Numbered from the stretch's first letter, positions 43,978-52,750 are shown. The stretch is 64,000 nt of DNA from CATQHB01 sp965262595 (GCA_965262595.1 OZ253548.1:2418001-2482000), one strand, 5' to 3'. A program made the numbers and translations. Notes: a model not told the origin generated them from the sequence alone.

Positions 43978-44742
43978 GTGACCTCTAACCAAGGGATGCC
44001 AGCGAAATCCGCAACCGGGGCCGGGAGAGTTAGAGTTTTGTTCCCGGGTATGTCCGGTTATTTGGTTATCCTGGGCGCCGTGCTGATGCTGATTGACTTA
44101 TACTTGATATTTATGGTGGCCCCTACCGACTCCGTGCTGGGCCACGTGCAGCGAATTTTCTACTTCCACGTGCCCATCGCCATCGTATCTTTTCTGGCCT
44201 TTTTCGTGGTCTTTGTCGCCAGCATCGGCTACCTGGTCAGCCGCAACCGGAAATGGGACAGCGTTGCCCACGCCGCCGCCGAGGTGGGGGTGGTGTTTGT
44301 AACCCTGGCCCTGATTACCGGAGTCATCTGGGCCCGGCCGGTCTGGAATACCTGGTGGACCTGGGAGCCGCGCCTGACTACTACCCTGATATTGTGGCTA
44401 ATCTATGTGGCTTACCTGATGCTGCGGGCCTACGCCCCCAACCGGGCCCAGGGCGCAGTCTATTCCGCCGCATTGGGCATCATCGGGTTTGTGGACGTAC
44501 CGATCGTTTACTATTCGGTGCAGTGGTGGCAGTCAATTCACCCGTCGGCGGTGGTTGGCCCCCTGGCCGATACCGGGGCGTTGGAGCCGGTAATGCAGGG
44601 GGTGTTGTTCTTCTCCCTCGGCGTTTTCCTGGTACTGTTCCTTTACCTGACGCTGGAACGGACGGCGCTGCGCAACAGTGAGGACCGGCTATCTGATCTG
44701 CGCTTTGCCCGGAGACGGGCCGGTTCCTCGACCGGTCTATAG
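43978..44742 (+). CDS. ccmC: Cytochrome c maturation protein CcmC
   Basis: 254 aa from GTG 43978 (GAGGAG 8 bases upstream; a TTG at 43972 is too close). Six membrane segments. The tryptophan-rich heme loop WWTWEPR at 126-132, with H64 (RIFYFHVPIA) and H188 (WQSIHPS) in the positions of the two axial heme ligands, identifies CcmC. It loads heme on CcmE. Starts 6 bases after ccmB. Confidence 0.94.
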   Translation: MTSNQGMPAKSATGAGRVRVLFPGMSGYLVILGAVLMLIDLYLIFMVAPTDSVLGHVQRIFYFHVPIAIVSFLAFFVVFVASIGYLVSRNRKWDSVAHAAAEVGVVFVTLALITGVIWARPVWNTWWTWEPRLTTTLILWLIYVAYLMLRAYAPNRAQGAVYSAALGIIGFVDVPIVYYSVQWWQSIHPSAVVGPLADTGALEPVMQGVLFFSLGVFLVLFLYLTLERTALRNSEDRLSDLRFARRRAGSSTGL

Positions 44743-44762
44743 CAAGCGGGAGCAACCGGCGG

Positions 44763-44957
44763 CAATTGCCGGAATCCCAATTGCCGGAATCCCAATTGCC
44801 GGAATCCCAATTGCCGGAATCCCAATTGCCGGAATCCCAATTGCCGGAATCCCAATTGCCGGAATCCCAATCGCCGGAATCCCAATCGCCGGAATCCCAA
44901 TCGCCGGAATTACAACTGTCGGAATCCCAATTGCCGGAATCCCAATTGCCGGAATTA
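44763..44957. repeat. 15-bp tandem array after ccmC, 13 copies
   Basis: The unit CAATTGCCGGAATCC repeats about 13 times, with variants CAATCGCCGGAATCC clustered near the middle. It is followed by diverged copies to about 45070. Both strands are open (PESQL or GNWDS repeats), but this is a consequence of the unit, not evidence of coding. It fills the 44743-45121 gap. Confidence 0.95.
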
Positions 44958-45121
44958 TAGTGTTCCGAATCGCCGTCGCCGGTAACACAATCGTCCGAAT
45001 ATAGTTGGCCCGAACCGAAGCCGCCCGAATTAAAGCCGCCCGAAACGCAGTCGCCCAAAATCGGAGCGGCCCGGAGCTGCCAAGCCGATAACTGATAGTG
45101 GATCGAGGAAGTGGAGCTGAT

Positions 45122-45301
45122 ATGCCATTTATCCTGTTACAGACCAACCCGACGTCCAACCTGCCTTTTCTGTTCGCCGCCTTTGCGGTGTGCTGGCTGG
45201 CCTTCTTCATCTATGCCTTCTTTGTCTCCCGCCGCCGCCGGGAACTGGAGCAGGAACTCCGGGAACTGGAGCAGGGTTCCGATGAGGCTTCGATTGGCTG
45301 A
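45122..45301 (+). CDS. ccmD: CcmD family heme exporter small protein
   Basis: 59 aa from ATG 45122. One membrane helix (about 13-33, LPFLFAAFAVCWLAFFIYAFF) and VSRRRRELEQELRELEQ afterwards, which is the standard CcmD layout (helix, then basic and coiled region). CcmD helps release holo-CcmE from CcmABC. Its last residues (EASIG) are encoded by the first copy of the following 16-bp array. Confidence 0.82.
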   Translation: MPFILLQTNPTSNLPFLFAAFAVCWLAFFIYAFFVSRRRRELEQELRELEQGSDEASIG

Positions 45302-45412
45302 GGCTTCGATTGGCTGAGGCTTCGATTGGCTGAGGCTTCAGTTGGCTGAGGCTTCAGTTGGCTGAGGCTTCAGTTGGTTGAGGCTTCAGTTGGTTGAGGC
45401 TTCAACCGGCGG
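45285..45412. repeat. 16-bp tandem array overlapping the end of ccmD
   Basis: Eight copies of GAGGCTTCGATTGGCT / GAGGCTTCAGTTGGCT, with a gradient of variants left to right. The array begins inside the ccmD coding sequence. A REP-like repeat follows at about 45425-45510; the rest of the 45302-45674 gap is a run of ATCAACCCACACCG units leading to ccmE. Confidence 0.93.
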
Positions 45413-45674
45413 CGGGTAAGCCCCGGAGCCTTCAAACAGACACGGCTCAGGCATACCTCCGCTCATCCTGAGCTTGTCGAAGGGCAGGCTCGCTACGAGC
45501 GGCGCTCCAGGGAAAATTGAATGAGCCTGAAAGACTGAGTTGGGTAATGACAGCCGTTGGGCGGCGGTGGTATGATAGATTAGCGTTTTAGATACGAACC
45601 AGGGCACACCCAAAGCGATCAACCCACACCGATTAACCCACACCGATCAACCCATATCGATCAAGAGGCAGTTA

Positions 45675-46250
45675 GTGGCAGAGGACAAAGGTAATCCGGC
45701 GCAGTTTTTCCCCGGGGAAGACCCGGCGGAAAGGGAATTGGCCGAGGAAGATGCCGGCCATCGCACCCATTTCCGGTTAATAATCCTGGGGGTGGTGATC
45801 GCCCTGTCGGTGGGCTATATGATCTATGCTACCTTTCCCGGCAGCGTCCGCTATTTCCTGACGGTCAGCGAGTTTATGGGCGGCGCGGAATACCAGGATG
45901 GGCGGGTGCTTCGGGTCGCCGGTACGCTGGTGCCCGACTCCTTCCGGCGGGAGCCTGAAGGAACCCTGGCCTATTTCCGGTTGGTGGACAAGGAGGGCGA
46001 AGCCGCCGGCGGGAGTCTCCACGCCTCCTACGTAGGGGTGATGCCCGACCTGTTCTTCAATCCCCACTCCGAAATCATCCTTGAGGGCAGTTACGGGAAG
46101 GACAGTGTCTTTGAGACCGACAATATTCTGGTCAAGTGCCCTTCCAAGTACCAGTCTCTGGAGGCAGAACCGCCGGAGGACTACAACAACTATAACGACA
46201 ACAACGACAACAACTTTGGCGCCGGCGCCGAACCCGGTTCCGGGGCCTGA
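45675..46250 (+). CDS. ccmE: Cytochrome c maturation protein CcmE, CxxxY type
   Basis: 191 aa from GTG 45675 with AGAGG upstream. N-terminal membrane anchor (about 35-55), then the OB-fold heme chaperone domain: SVRYFLTVSEFM, RVLRVAGTLVPDSF, YVGVMPDLFFNPHSEIILEGSY. The heme attachment site reads VKCPSKY, giving C155xxxY159 instead of HxxxY, the form known from archaea and some sulfate reducers (the variant Ccm system). A low-complexity Asn/Asp tail (YNNYNDNNDNN) ends the protein. ccmF and ccmH do not follow in the window. Confidence 0.92.
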   Translation: MAEDKGNPAQFFPGEDPAERELAEEDAGHRTHFRLIILGVVIALSVGYMIYATFPGSVRYFLTVSEFMGGAEYQDGRVLRVAGTLVPDSFRREPEGTLAYFRLVDKEGEAAGGSLHASYVGVMPDLFFNPHSEIILEGSYGKDSVFETDNILVKCPSKYQSLEAEPPEDYNNYNDNNDNNFGAGAEPGSGA

Positions 46251-46324
46251 CCGGGCAGCCTGATCCCCGGTTTGCTCCCACTCCCCCGTCGTCCGGCTGC
46301 CGCCCATCTTCCGACCGTCTCCGG

Positions 46325-46352
46325 TTGACATTGGAATGCCTGGGTCTATAAT
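46325..46352 (+). promoter_or_regulatory. Sigma70-type promoter
   Basis: TTGACA at 46325-46330 and TATAAT at 46347-46352 are perfect consensus hexamers 16 bp apart, in the gap after ccmE. Expected start near 46359, giving a leader of almost 200 nt before the TPP-protein gene at 46555. Confidence 0.75.
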
Positions 46353-46554
46353 CATTTCAGTTAACGTCGGTCGTACCAAAGCTGAAAGCTGCTATGCGTT
46401 AATTGAAGCCGGATAGTCGCCGATTGCCAATTACTAGCTACAAAATATGGGCTGCTATTCAAACGATCTATCTATTGACCAATTCGGCCCCGGCCCTGGC
46501 TGGGAGGCTAATCAACTAATCGGGTGTGACCACTCGGCAGAGGCAGGTAAGATA

Positions 46555-47073
46555 ATGACGCAGCAACAGGAAGGCCAACTTAGCCCGGAAGTAGTGCTGG
46601 GCGAGATGAAGAAAAACGGCGTAACCCATGTGGTTTGGCTGCCGGACAGCGAGACCAACTGGCTATATCTGCTGATGGAGGAAGACCCGACCCTGGACCT
46701 CATTCCGGTCAGCCGGGAAGGGCAAGCCTTTTCCACCGCCGCCGGGTTGACGGTTGGGGGTAAAAAGCCGGTTATCCTGATCCAGAATACCGGGATGATG
46801 GAATCCGGAGACTCCCTGCGCGGCTGGGGGCTGAGCCTCAATATTCCGGTGGTGATGATGGTCGGCTATCGGGGCTGGACCCGCCACGGAGTGAACTCCG
46901 ATACTGCCGCCACCTATACCGAGCGGTTCCTCAACGCCTTTGGCATCAACTACTACCTGGTGGAGAACGGCGAGGACGCCTCGCGCATATCCATCGCCTT
47001 TGAAGAGGCGGAGCGCACCCGGCGGCCGGTAGCGGTGCTGGTAGGGGACGAATATCACGGCTTTAACCGTTAA
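46555..47073 (+). CDS. TPP-dependent decarboxylase alpha (PYR) subunit, ComD-like
   Basis: 172 aa from ATG 46555. A lone pyrimidine-binding half of a TPP enzyme: MKKNGVTHVVWLPDS, LDLIPVSREGQAFSTAAGLTVGGKKPVILIQNTGMMESGDSL (with the catalytic Glu in SREGQA), NIPVVMMVGYRGW and RRPVAVLVGDEYHG. This matches sulfopyruvate decarboxylase ComD and phosphonopyruvate decarboxylase. The PP half is the next gene. Substrate could be sulfopyruvate, phosphonopyruvate or another 2-oxoacid. Confidence 0.85.
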   Translation: MTQQQEGQLSPEVVLGEMKKNGVTHVVWLPDSETNWLYLLMEEDPTLDLIPVSREGQAFSTAAGLTVGGKKPVILIQNTGMMESGDSLRGWGLSLNIPVVMMVGYRGWTRHGVNSDTAATYTERFLNAFGINYYLVENGEDASRISIAFEEAERTRRPVAVLVGDEYHGFNR

Positions 47074-47327
47074 GCCCAAGCCAATAATCCTTGGCCGCTG
47101 CCCGGGCTGGAAGTTCTATCGGTAGAATAGGCGGTAGAATAGGCGGTAGAAAAGGCAGTGGTATCGTCATTAGTATCGGCCAGCATTTCCCAGTCCAGGA
47201 GGACGCGCCAAACAAAATTGCGGCGGCTCGGAACGGGCCGGCGTCAATGTTGAACCCTTGACCGCTTAGATAATCGAACGATTCAACAATCGAAAATCGA
47301 ACACAAGCTATATTCCAGCGAGGCGAT

Positions 47328-47918
47328 ATGATTCAGATGGCGGATATGTTCAAGGTTTTCGCCCAGTACCGGGGCGATGCGGTGGTTATCCCCGGGCGGG
47401 GCGGAAAACACTGGACCCAAATTAGCGACCAGCCCAACCGGGATTTGCCGGTAGGCGACCCGGCAATGGGCGGCCATGCCTCCTTTGGCCTGGGGGTGGC
47501 CCTGTCTCTGCCCAACGAAAGAGTAGTCCTCTTCGATTCGGAGGGGGACGTGCTGATGAATATGGGAGCGCTGCCCACCATTGCGGAAAAGGCCCCGCAA
47601 AACCTTTATCACTTTATGCTGGATAACGAATGTTACGCCACGACGGGTGGGCAGCCGGTGCCCAACGCCAAGAACATCGCCTATGATGTTATCGCCAAGG
47701 GTTCGGGGTATCCGGCTACCTATGCCTTCGACAATCTGGAGGACTTTACCAATCAGATTGAGGAAATCCTGGGCCAGCCCGGCCCGGTCTTCGTTGCCCT
47801 GAAGGTTGAGCCGGAGATAGAGAACGAGCCGATTGGGAGCCGCGTTCGGTGGCAGACCCGCTCCCGCACCCAGGTAATTGAGGACTTGAAGCAGGAGTTG
47901 GGTGTCACTGCGCCTTAA
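47328..47918 (+). CDS. TPP-dependent decarboxylase beta (PP) subunit, ComE-like
   Basis: 196 aa. The diphosphate-binding half: DPAMGGHASFGLGVALSLPNERVVLFDSEGDVLMNMGAL with GD at the Mg-TPP site, then LDNECYATTGGQPVP (the N of the GDG-N motif). Together with the preceding gene it forms an alpha/beta decarboxylase. The genes are separated by 254 bases containing a GGCGGTAGAATA repeat (47119-47160), unusually far for subunits. Confidence 0.85.
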   Translation: MIQMADMFKVFAQYRGDAVVIPGRGGKHWTQISDQPNRDLPVGDPAMGGHASFGLGVALSLPNERVVLFDSEGDVLMNMGALPTIAEKAPQNLYHFMLDNECYATTGGQPVPNAKNIAYDVIAKGSGYPATYAFDNLEDFTNQIEEILGQPGPVFVALKVEPEIENEPIGSRVRWQTRSRTQVIEDLKQELGVTAP

Positions 47919-47961
47919 GGCGGCACAACCCTTTAACTCGCGCATTGGGGTGTAATGGATC

Positions 47962-47993
47962 AGGCCCGGCAGGTCAATTGACCTGCCGGGCCT
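47962..47993. terminator. Perfect 32-bp palindrome after the decarboxylase genes
   Basis: AGGCCCGGCAGGTCAA (47962-47977) is followed at once by its exact complement (47978-47993). It lies 44 bases after the stop codon and would form a very stable hairpin; there is no T run, so it may act as a bidirectional terminator or protein site. Confidence 0.65.
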
Positions 47994-48024
47994 TGCCGGT
48001 TCTTGAACCAATTCGAGTCGCCGA

Positions 48025-48184
48025 TTTAGGGATACTCTGAATAAGCGCTTAAACGCCGGCGCCTTCACCCCGTCGTTCCTGCGGAAGCAGGAACCTGAAA
48101 CGCTGTGGACCGAGGTTCCTGCGAAGGCAGGAACCTCGGGTAGGGTTCAATATCCAGGTCACGGACTTATTCAGAGGTTTCCTT
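48025..48184. repeat. MITE-like element, copy D (most complete)
   Basis: Left end TTTAGGGATACTCTGAATAAG, right end ACTTATTCAGAGGTTTCC, terminal inverted repeats of about 16 bp, about 160 bp long. The inner part is a palindrome of CGTCGTTCCTGCGGAAGCAG type. Confidence 0.82.
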
Positions 48185-48189
48185 ATTCC

Positions 48190-49056
48190 TTAGACGGCGA
48201 AGGTCTCCATCAGGTCCCCCACGGACCGCTCTCGTACCTTGCCCCGAATATCGTCCATCCGCTGGTCCAGGGAGGGACGGTTCTCGTCCTTATACAGGAT
48301 GCCCATCGGGACGCCCCGCCGCTGCAACAAGGTGTAGGCCGAGCCTTTGTCCGAAGCGTCGTGTTCTTCCGGCACTTCCCAAAGCAGCGGCTCAATGCCC
48401 TTGCGCGGGTTGCCCTTGATCAGCTCAAAGGTGTCGTTGTAGGTAGTGCAGGGAGATTGAACGTGCACCATGGCAAACCCCGGATGGTCCATACCCTGGT
48501 TAATCAGCTTGGCCAGCTCCCGGGGCTGTCCGGAGAACCCGGAGGCGATGAAGGAAACGCCCAGGGTAAGGTACAGTTCCAGCGGGTCGGCCTCCGCCTC
48601 AATCTTGCCGTAGGGGGTGGAGCTGGTAATTTCGCCCAGCTTGGTGGTGGGAGAGCTTTGGCCCTTGGTCAGGCCATAAACCCCGTTATCCATCACCACG
48701 GCGCAGACGTTCAGGTTACGGGCTGCCTGCGGGCCGATATGCTCGCCGCCGATGCTGAGGAAGTCGCCGTCGCCGGCCACCACCACCACGTTGAGTTCCG
48801 GGCGGGCCATCTTGACGCCCATCGCCACCGGCAGGGTGCGGCCGTGGATACCGTGGAAGCCGTAGGGCTGTTGTCCTTCCAGCAGGTGGACCAGGTTGCC
48901 GGAGCAGCCGATGCCGGCCACCACCACATTATTCTCCATAGGAAGGCCGGTCTCTTCCAACCGGTTGATCATAGCAAGCTCCAGGGCGCGGCGCACCCCG
49001 AAGTCGCCGCAGCCTGGGCACCATTTGAAATCGTATTCCGGATTTTTCTTGCTCAT
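48190..49056 (-). CDS. korB: 2-oxoacid:ferredoxin oxidoreductase beta subunit
   Basis: 288 aa. WCPGCGDFGV (C13, C16) at the start, AGIGCSGNLVHLLE, HGRTLPVAMGVK, the TPP/Mg motif VVAGDGDFLSIGG with N124, and YGLTKGQSSPTTKLG are the signature of the KorB group. With korA it interconverts 2-oxoglutarate (or a related 2-oxoacid) and acyl-CoA using ferredoxin. Its start overlaps the korA stop by 4 bases, so they are translationally coupled. Confidence 0.93.
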   Translation of the reverse strand: MSKKNPEYDFKWCPGCGDFGVRRALELAMINRLEETGLPMENNVVVAGIGCSGNLVHLLEGQQPYGFHGIHGRTLPVAMGVKMARPELNVVVVAGDGDFLSIGGEHIGPQAARNLNVCAVVMDNGVYGLTKGQSSPTTKLGEITSSTPYGKIEAEADPLELYLTLGVSFIASGFSGQPRELAKLINQGMDHPGFAMVHVQSPCTTYNDTFELIKGNPRKGIEPLLWEVPEEHDASDKGSAYTLLQRRGVPMGILYKDENRPSLDQRMDDIRGKVRERSVGDLMETFAV

Positions 49057-50768
49057 GCTCGGGCCATCTCCTTGCTATGGGAATTTTGCAGCTCGGTTAT
49101 ATTTTTGACCAGGTCGCGCACTTTGAAAGGCAGGCCGGTGTATTGGGTGATAGCCTCGGCCTTGACCCCCAGAGAGCGCAGGATACCGGCGAATTGCCCC
49201 TGGTAATTAAGCTCCGGCACAATTACCAATTCCTTCTGCCGCAGTTCCTCCAGCAGCGCCGGCGGCAGGGGGCTGAGCAGCATGGTGTAGTACCAGCCGA
49301 TGGGGACGCCCTGCTCGCGGAGCTGGTTATATGCTTCTTCTACCGGCCCCTTGGAGCCGCCCCAGGGCATAACCACCACCGACGCATCGGCGTTGTCCCG
49401 TTCGTATTCGTTCTCTTCCAGCAGCTTCAACTTGCCGAAACGGCGCTCGGTCATCTGAACGTGACGGCTGGCCAGGTGGGTGGTGTCGCCCATTTCGTCA
49501 TGCTCGCTGCCGTTGGCTACATAGGCGCCGGGGCCGCCGGGCAGCGGCATGGGCGAAAGTCCGAATCCCTCGTAGCGGTGATAGCCGTTGTTGCCCTGGT
49601 AAGTCACCCGGTTCTCCGGGGTTACCTGGGAGACGTCGGGTTTGCGGATGTTTTGGACCCGCTCGGCCAGGGACATTTCAGTCATCAGGATTACCGGGCC
49701 CTGGTAGCGTTCCGCCCAGTTCAGCGCCTTAATGGCCCCGTAGAAGCATTCCTCCACCGTGCCAACGGCGATAATGGGCAGCCTTACGTCGCCGTGGGCC
49801 GGGTACATACAGGTCAACAGGTCGGACTGTTCCGTCTTGGTGGGCAGGCCGGTGGCCGGGCCGCCCCGCTGCACGTCCACTACCACCAGGGGAATCTCGG
49901 CCATCCAGCTCAGGCCCAGGCCCTCGCCCATCAGCGAAAAGCCCGGCCCGGCGGTGGCGGTCATCGCCTTCTTTCCGGCGTAACCGGCGCCCAGAATGGT
50001 GGTAATGGATTCGATTTCCGAGCTTACCTGGTAGGCGAACTTGTTTGGGCCAACCAGGTTGCGCTCCATAAATATCAGGATGGTAGTGGCGGGAGAGATC
50101 GGGTAGCCGGCGTAGAATTCGAGGCCGGCGGCCAGAGCGCCCAGACAGATCGCCTCGTTGCCTTTAAGCATCACCTGGGGGTATTCCGGCATTTTCGGCG
50201 GGGCCAGTTCGCCCAAGACAAAACCGCTGCGAGCGCTCTCCTCCCGCCCCAGCTTGAGGGCCTGGATGTTGGACCGGATCACTTCGTCATCGTTGGCCCG
50301 GCCGCGGTTGAAACGGGCCTCGACGAACTCATCCAGGTATTCCTGGGGCATATTTACCAAGTGGGCCAGGGCGCCCATGACAATCATATTGGCGGCCCGG
50401 TTATTGCCGGTGGAGCGGGCCAGTTCGTCAATGGGCAAGCCGTAGCTGCGCTCGTCGCCTTCCAGTTGGAAGTCGTTGGAGTTAAAGATGACCAGGCCGC
50501 CATCCCGCACCTCTTCCCGGTGGGTGTCATAGGCTTCCTGGTTAAAAGCCACCAGCACATCCACATTGTCGCCGGCGCTCAATATCGGGTCCACGGAAAC
50601 CCGGGCCTGGGTCCAGGTTGGCCCGCCCAAAATCTGCGAGGGGAAAGTAGCGTAGGTGAGGGCGTGATATCCCACCTGAGTGGAAGCCTGGGCCAAGCCT
50701 TCCGCTGAGGTTACTACCCCCTGTCCGCCTTCCCCGGCGAAGCGGACGACAAAGTCGCTCATTTGCAT
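49053..50768 (-). CDS. korA: 2-oxoacid:ferredoxin oxidoreductase, fused gamma-alpha subunit
   Basis: 571 aa from ATG 50768, with AGGAG 7 bases upstream. The N-terminal gamma domain (about 1-180) has FVVRFAGEGGQGVVTSAEGLAQA and the CoA-contact region GGPTWTQARVS; the alpha domain follows with LKGNEAICLGALAAGLEFYAGYPISPATTI (TPP-PYR), ATAGPGFSLMGEGLGLSWMAEIPLV and QRGGPATGLPTKTEQSDLL. This gamma-alpha fusion is the usual two-subunit Kor layout. A 2-oxoglutarate specificity is likely but not proved by sequence. Confidence 0.93.
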   Translation of the reverse strand: MQMSDFVVRFAGEGGQGVVTSAEGLAQASTQVGYHALTYATFPSQILGGPTWTQARVSVDPILSAGDNVDVLVAFNQEAYDTHREEVRDGGLVIFNSNDFQLEGDERSYGLPIDELARSTGNNRAANMIVMGALAHLVNMPQEYLDEFVEARFNRGRANDDEVIRSNIQALKLGREESARSGFVLGELAPPKMPEYPQVMLKGNEAICLGALAAGLEFYAGYPISPATTILIFMERNLVGPNKFAYQVSSEIESITTILGAGYAGKKAMTATAGPGFSLMGEGLGLSWMAEIPLVVVDVQRGGPATGLPTKTEQSDLLTCMYPAHGDVRLPIIAVGTVEECFYGAIKALNWAERYQGPVILMTEMSLAERVQNIRKPDVSQVTPENRVTYQGNNGYHRYEGFGLSPMPLPGGPGAYVANGSEHDEMGDTTHLASRHVQMTERRFGKLKLLEENEYERDNADASVVVMPWGGSKGPVEEAYNQLREQGVPIGWYYTMLLSPLPPALLEELRQKELVIVPELNYQGQFAGILRSLGVKAEAITQYTGLPFKVRDLVKNITELQNSHSKEMARA

Positions 50769-50774
50769 TGCCAA

Positions 50775-51430
50775 TCTCCTCCCGACCTAATTACTCCGGA
50801 CATTATGTTATCGTTACAAAGTTACATCAAGCCGTTTCAGCACAAATTGTCGGCCCCGGGGTAAGACCGAGAGGCCGGTATTGGGGCCAAGTACCGAAAA
50901 TGGCGCTTAAATTGGCTAAAAGATAGATAAAAAGGTAACTTAATAAACTGGAGGCCCCAACCGGGGGGACGTGAGGATTCCAAGTGGTTGTCATTTGTAA
51001 TAGCGGGCCAGGTCCTTTCGGCCTGTAGTCCTGTAGTGTAAAATCCAGCCTTATTGGATGACCAGGCAAGGGCGCTTAACAGCTTTAACGGACAATGCCG
51101 TAACAATCGGAAACGCCCGGACCTCTCACTTGGAATAGTGTAATTAGCCATTCAATTTTTGTCAATGGAATATGAAAGCCGGTAAGGGTATTTCAATAGC
51201 TGCCGCTCCGGCCCAAGACCGCTCACCCGGAGCCGGTGGAAGGGCGCCGGCCCAACCCTCCCTCTTGCCCGGGAATGGGGGTCAGCGAATGGCGGCGATT
51301 GGCGATTATGGAACTGCTGCGTCGCATTGTAGTCGCATTGTATCGGAAGAGGGCGACGCTATAATAGGCGCAGCGACGCAACTATAAATCCTGCCAACAT
51401 ATAAAGGTTAAAAAGGTTAGGTAACTGCTT
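50775..51430. other. 656-base divergent intergenic region, no supported gene
   Basis: It separates leftward korA and rightward nurA and must contain both promoters. The sequence is lower in GC (50800-51170) than its surroundings. Short open frames here have no gene-like features. A weak repeat TCGCATTGTAG/TCGCATTGTAT sits at 51315-51345. Confidence 0.5.
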
Positions 51431-52639
51431 ATGGCCCTGGACTTGGGAGAAACGATACTGCAGCTTGACCGGGTGACCGGCAATTTGGGGCAGGGCTATC
51501 AGCAAAGGCGGACCCGGCTGACCGACCTGTTGAAGGAAGCGGCGGAAGTCAGTCCGGATGTTGCCCGGGCCAAAACCGAGAGCTTCTATGACCCTTTCCT
51601 GGCGGCCCAGGTGGTTGATACTCTGCTGGGTGAAGTTGCGCCTCCACCGGCGCCGGCGGATTGGGCGGTGGCCTCGGTGGACGGCTCGCATATCGATGTT
51701 GACCGCCATTTGCCGGTTCCCTGCTACCTGATTAACCTGGGCGGATGTGTGCTGACCTACGGCGAGCAGGCCGACGCCCGGTTCTTCAGCCGTCCCCATT
51801 TGGCGGCCGGGCAGGAGGAGCTTTACCTGCAAGACCCGCTGCGTCCCACCGACGAGGAATCCATAACCGGCCCGCTGCTGGGTCTGGTGCGGACGGTGCG
51901 GGAATTGACGCGGCTGGCGGCGGTGGTCAGCGAGGTTCCGGCGGATCTGCCGGTCCTGGCCCTGGTGGATGGCACCCTGGTCTTGTGGGGACTGTCCGGT
52001 CAGGGCTACCGGCCCTTCGTCCGTCAGGCCATTATCAACGAGGGTCTGCTGCCCGCGCTGGAGGATTTCCGGAAACTGGCCCGGGAACGCCGGGTTACTC
52101 TGGCCGCTTATGTTTCCCTGCCCCGCTCTACCGAGGTTGCCAACGCCATCCGACGCTGTATCTGTCCCAACGAGCTGGACTATTGCAAGGAGTCTTGCAG
52201 CCATCGCCGCTCCAACCGCACGCCCTGCAGCAACTCCAACGACTTCCTTGACCGGGAGGTTTTTGAAGAACTGCTGCCGCCGGGCCGGCGCTCTCCCATC
52301 TACCGCACCAACTCTTCGGTGCCCCGGGACAGTTACGGAGAACGGCAGCAGGTGTATTTCTATTACCTGAACGCCGGCGATGAAATTGCCCGGGTGGAGG
52401 TGCCGCAATGGGTGGCGGAGGATGAGGATTCGCTGGCTTTGGGCCATAGCCTGATTGTGGAACAATGCCGCCTGGGCCAGGGCTATCCGGTGGCGATATC
52501 CGAGGCCCACGAGCAGGCGGTAATCAACGGCCAGGACCGGCAGTTGTTCAAGCAGATGATGGCTGAAACTCTGGAACGGGAAGGTCTGGCCGCCTATACC
52601 TCGCAAAAGGAACGCTCCAAACAGCGGCCGTGGGTGTGA
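51431..52639 (+). CDS. nurA: NurA domain DNA-repair nuclease with cysteine cluster
   Basis: 402 aa. NurA 5'-3' nuclease motifs: VASVDGSHIDVDRH (D84) and LALVDGTLVLW (D180), both acidic metal ligands, with the C-terminal EAHEQAVINGQDRQLF. NurA works with the HerA helicase in end resection in archaea and some bacteria; HerA is not in the window. A region about 243-266 carries five cysteines (C243, C245, C252, C256, C266: RRCICP, YCKESC, TPCSN), which may hold an iron-sulfur cluster or zinc. Confidence 0.85.
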   Translation: MALDLGETILQLDRVTGNLGQGYQQRRTRLTDLLKEAAEVSPDVARAKTESFYDPFLAAQVVDTLLGEVAPPPAPADWAVASVDGSHIDVDRHLPVPCYLINLGGCVLTYGEQADARFFSRPHLAAGQEELYLQDPLRPTDEESITGPLLGLVRTVRELTRLAAVVSEVPADLPVLALVDGTLVLWGLSGQGYRPFVRQAIINEGLLPALEDFRKLARERRVTLAAYVSLPRSTEVANAIRRCICPNELDYCKESCSHRRSNRTPCSNSNDFLDREVFEELLPPGRRSPIYRTNSSVPRDSYGERQQVYFYYLNAGDEIARVEVPQWVAEDEDSLALGHSLIVEQCRLGQGYPVAISEAHEQAVINGQDRQLFKQMMAETLEREGLAAYTSQKERSKQRPWV

Positions 52640-52675
52640 AGCCGAGGTCTTTCAGCAGTCACCGCTCCGGCATCC

Positions 52676-52742
52676 ACCCGCGTATCCTGAGCTTGCTGCC
52701 GGGCGGTTACTTCACCCCGCGATCCTGAGCCGGTCGAAGGTC
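52676..52742. repeat. Dispersed REP-like repeat between nurA and the protease gene
   Basis: CGTATCCTGAGCTTGCTG and GATCCTGAGCCGGTCGAAGG copies, convergent region. Confidence 0.65.
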
Positions 52743-52750
52743 GGGCGCAG

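Noticed and set aside
44480..45058. Repetitive NWDSG-type protein on the minus strand after ccmC
   Set aside because: The whole pattern comes from the 15-bp array read in one of its open frames; the plus strand gives an equally open PESQL repeat. No start site or unique sequence supports either.
49077..50708. Open frame of 543 codons opposite korA
   Set aside because: It lies exactly antisense to a clear korA, has no recognisable domain, and such long antisense frames are common in GC-rich genes. Same reasoning for the frames opposite the MDR gene (2486-3457), leuB (10961-12010), nurA (51359-52606) and the LLM oxidoreductase (60756-61943).
50837..51151. 104-codon frame on the minus strand in the korA-nurA gap
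   Set aside because: No ribosome site, no domain, and erratic composition; judged non-coding.
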